DNA of 64,000 bases from Amblyornis subalaris (Eukaryota; Chordata; Aves; Passeriformes; Ptilonorhynchidae). This document shows, piece by piece, positions 60,601 to 64,000 of this stretch. Within the stretch, counting starts at the first letter, position 1; each line of letters begins with the position of its first letter. The notes below the pieces were generated by a model. The model searched no databases, had not been told where the DNA came from, and saw nothing but the letters and a program-made list of their open reading frames with translations. The stretch spans positions 1,994,003 through 2,058,002 of the forward strand of contig JACAXG010000076.1 in assembly GCA_018881555.1 (NCBI GenBank), in the 5' to 3' direction. The position numbers were made by a program, and so were the translations under genes.

Positions 60601-63600
60601 GTCTGGACAGGTATGAAGATANCCTGACTTGTTCACACATGTAATTCATGGCCTCTGAATTCAGGCTGCCTTCTAAGGCAGCAGCTTCAGGAATTTCATT
60701 TCAGGTTCCCAGACCTTTTTCATAAAAAAACCCCCAAAACTTCAACCAACCAAACAAGAAAAGGTTGCTCAGGCAGCAGAGAGGAGTGGTGGGTATTGGC
60801 TTAATTTCTAATTTGCATTAAGCCAATGAACTGTAGACAGATCATGAAGCAACTGAATAAAAATCAGACTGCCCCAATCTCCCTGCCAGATGCAGCCCCA
60901 CTTGCTCTGAAGAATGATGATATTGCTCCGAAGGTCTGAGGGAAGAGAAGGAAGTGAAAATCTGTACAAAATATCTCTTTTAAAACACAAGAGAAACAGT
61001 GTTTCTGTCAGTGATCCCAGACACTCTCAATATGTGCCCGCCTGAATTTGCTCACAAGTCCATTGCAGACTGCAGCCCNGCACACTCTGAGGCTGGAAGA
61101 TTTCCAGGCTTTTTGCCTCCAGGCTCCCAGGGATACATAAGCTCATATGCAGAGCCAGGGAGGAAGNTAATTTCCTTTGTGTGAGGGTAACAACTTTCAA
61201 TTCAGCTGTACCCACACCAAAATCTCAGTGACTTATTTGTTTGAAGACCTATAAAGGAAAGTTTCATACACACAATTAAAAGTAAACTATTTCTTTTTNG
61301 TATTTTAGTGGAATATGATAATTATTTTAAGAGTGCACATAGGCAAATTAGTTTACTTACTACCTTAGGTAGAATGTAGCAGCTTCTTGAGAGCCTTCAA
61401 CAAAGTGGTTCATAGATTGGGGATCAAAATGAGGAATAAGTATTCCCNTTAAATTTAAGCAGAGAATTCATTGCTCTCCATGTATTGAATGGTGTCATAG
61501 CTACNACAACACTATGGATTACTCTTGCTGTGTGTATGGGGATGAAATCCCAATGTAAATGAAAAGGAGTCATTACACATAGTATAGATATTTAATGACA
61601 TTAATGAGCAGAAAAAGCAGTGCCATATAAAAAAGCAAGAGGAAGAATGTACATCTGAATAATGAAATATTAAACAGGCATTCAGGCAGTCTCCTGGAAG
61701 TTAAACCAGGACATGACTTCCTTTAGCATCACTGTCCCCTACGTGCAGACTGTGACTGTTGTTTACTGTCATTATGGTCATTATATATTTACTATGGCGG
61801 GGCCCAGAGATGCAAAAAAGGATCAATGTCCCATTGTTTTGGGATCTGCATAACCACCAATTAAGAGCTGATTCCTCGTGCACAGTACTTAGGATCTAAG
61901 GAAATGCAGAGTATTGCACACACTGCAATAATAAAGTTCCCAAGCCCATTCCATGAATGGAGAAGCGAAGCCCGGAGTGATTTACTCAGCATCACGTGGG
62001 AAGGCTGGGGCAGAGCAAGGCAGATACCCTGCATCCCTCATACTTGCCCAAAGAATAAATGGAGTTTCTCACTCTCTCGAGACAATCCCCTCGGGATGAA
62101 GAAATATTAAACATAATAATATCTTTCTTTCCCTACAGTGTCTTTCGTCCAATGGAGCATAGAGGCTTCTGCATGTTTGCTTCTCCAAATACTTGTTCAG
62201 TTTAATGTACTTAAACCACACAAACTTCCTCTTTTTCACTCANGTAAAAAAAAATTCCAAGGAATGTGTCCAGTATTAAGTGGAAAAGTCAGTTATTTGC
62301 TTCTAATAAATAATGTCCTCATTTTAAGAAAGAGTCATCATGTATTTTTAAAATGTGAATAAAAGACTTTGTCAAATATCCTTAACCAAAAAGGAAGTAG
62401 GAGAAATAAAAACAGAGCTGAGGAATTCTACCTCCAATTCCCAACAAGCTGAGTTTTGGATCGCGTTTAATTTCTGCAACTTCTTANCAGTGGGAATTCG
62501 CAGCACCCTGGATGCAAATCGGTGTGGACCAGGCCAGCAGGAGGTGCACAAAGCCGTCATTCCCCGTGCTCCGCGTTAAACACCGCACTGATNCGGAGGG
62601 GCAGGGTCTCTCCGTGCCGGGGCAGAGCCAGCGTGTCCGAGGAGCCGAGGAGACGCTTCCTGCGCCACGCGAGCGACTCCGGGAACAGGGAAGAAACACA
62701 GAGCCTGACCTCAGAGCACAACACATTTCCTGACCNCTTCCCAGCAGAACAATAGAGCTAAAGAACATCAGCTCCTCAAATCAGCTTGCAGCGAGCTGGG
62801 GGAGACTAAACAAGATCAGTTACTTAGTCTATTGGCATGTATTCCTGATGACGGAGAACACTCTGCTCAGGTACGTTGGTTCGTGACCTGACTGGTAACG
62901 AAGCCAATAAAATTCAGAAAGTCAAAATCTATCTAAAGATTTGTGCTAAATTTCCACACACCTAATGAAGCCACTAAACACACGGAGTCCAACGCAAATT
63001 GAAGAAACTTCTACCAGAATCAAACATCCTGTGCCTCCAACCAGCCTGCTCCTCTCAACAGGAGGAAAAACCCGGGAATGTAAAGTCTCCATTGTACAGC
63101 AAAAACTCCAAACTAAAAGGAAAAATCTTCTACAAGTCCCTGAATCAAACAAAGCCCCTCAGACACAACTGGGAGGTGCACAACACTTCCCAGCACTGTG
63201 TGTCTTCCACGCAGAGCTGCTGGCAGGAAATATTTGTTTTTAAGCAGGAGTATTCTTGACAGAAAAGCCCTTATTACTAAAATAAAATGTTAGCAATGAT
63301 TCATTGAGTGATTAACAGAGTAACTTCAGCTTTGGGTTTCCAAAGATCCCCCATTTCCTTCTCCAAGACAAAACTGGAGCAGTTCCCTGCCGTGACCCTG
63401 CAGGGGCTCAAAAGGGACCTCAAAATCTCACCTGGTCCAACCTTTAGTGGGAAGCGAGCCCAGATGTTGATCTTTACTTTCCTATCTGCACATTTAAATA
63501 ATCAAAACCCACATCACCTCTAGGTTAGGAATATAATTATTAGATGTANTAACAAATTATTGTAATAAACTACATAACCTGCATTGACCTTGATTAAAAT

Positions 63601-64000
63601 ACTCATACAACAAAATAAATTAACTCCTAAAAATTTTTTTACTTTGTATTTCAGCAGTAAAGTTGCTGCTGTGTTGCTGCAGGGAATGAGTTGATAAAAG
63701 TCTGGCATCACTGACTTTCTGTGCCAAATGTATGAGTTATTATTAGCAGAAGGCTCAGCTATTTATTGTGTGTTCTGTTACAATGGCTTTCCAACGTGGC
63801 GTGCTAAAAGGTCAGGGAAAAAACGATGAACCTTTCAGAAAGTTGCTGCAGGGCATCACTCTCCTTGCTCACATGGAAGCTGGGTCTGTTCTAACTCAAG
63901 GTGGGGAGAAGAGAAGGGTTTTACAGGTGTTACAGCAGCCCAGGAACTCCCTTTATGCACGGGCAACTCCAAGGAATGCAGGGGGCTCCAGGGAAGCAGC
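57640..64000. other. DNA upstream of the DAB2IP promoter
   Basis: No gene is recognised. Two short GC/CpG-rich patches occur at about 60.26-60.40 and 62.56-62.70 kb. The segment 57.64-57.95 kb, just upstream of the promoter, is AT-rich but of high complexity and could be a proximal enhancer. A weak CR1-like remnant is near 63.42 kb. It may be intergenic, or part of a longer DAB2IP 5' UTR intron if a more distal promoter exists. Confidence 0.5.
63405..63445 (-). mobile_element. Possible CR1 remnant
   Basis: Sequence aaaagggacctcaaaatctc acctggtccaacc resembles the antisense CR1 section gggacct-n-atcatctagtccaacc. Only about 35 bases match, so this may be coincidence. Confidence 0.35.

Noticed and set aside
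1..64000. tRNA, rRNA, snRNA genes or intact retroviral elements
   Set aside because: No cloverleaf boxes, rRNA cores, paired long terminal repeats or gag/pol-like frames were recognised.

Overview
This is a vertebrate, almost certainly avian, nuclear DNA window. It contains the 5' part of one large protein-coding gene on the minus strand. The avian assignment rests on three observations. The only interspersed repeats I recognise are short, 5'-truncated CR1 LINE tails of the bird/reptile type. Repeat density is low. Introns of 15-18 kb are compact compared with mammals. Isolated single n characters every few hundred bases look like masked or heterozygous positions in a consensus, not assembly gaps.

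The gene is DAB2IP (DAB2-interacting protein, also AIP1), a RasGAP of the SynGAP family. Three consecutive coding exons are identified by homology, splice sites and matching phase. Exon 1 (coding part 56971-57088) encodes an Arg/Ser-rich N-terminus with the SYYYRLLRR signature. Exon 2 (41876-41979) encodes the ESPPER...SISEK-like...PFRVT segment. Exon 3 (23448-23566) encodes the conserved basic [15 protein letters not shown] segment. Joins are phase 1 (exons 1/2) and phase 0 (exons 2/3), and exon 3 ends two bases into a codon, as expected for ...ER|SHL. The PH, C2, RasGAP, proline-rich and coiled-coil parts must lie below position 1.

Layout, in the direction of transcription (high to low coordinates). 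57.7-64 kb is upstream DNA with two GC-rich patches. 56.74-57.62 kb is a CpG-rich promoter region around exon 1. 41.98-56.97 kb is intron 1, with two G-quadruplex-type tracts and two conserved-looking noncoding blocks near 45.8 and 46.5 kb. Exon 2 follows. 23.57-41.88 kb is intron 2, with a 31-bp minisatellite, two CR1 copies and an older CR1 fragment. At its end is a dense second CpG island (23.59-24.06 kb) only a few hundred bases upstream of exon 3. 1-23.45 kb is the start of intron 3, with a CA microsatellite, a 25/26-bp minisatellite, several CR1 fragments and a strongly conserved-looking block at 16.8-17.57 kb.

The most interesting point is the internal CpG island. It carries a short open reading segment with a strong Kozak start (MAANPGGFEQ) that ends at a consensus donor in phase 0, exactly the phase needed to splice into exon 3. 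I read this as a probable alternative first exon of DAB2IP. It comes with a start-stop upstream ORF and, in the short intron behind it, a perfect palindromic RFX X-box. No RNA genes, CRISPR arrays, intact transposons or second protein-coding gene were found.
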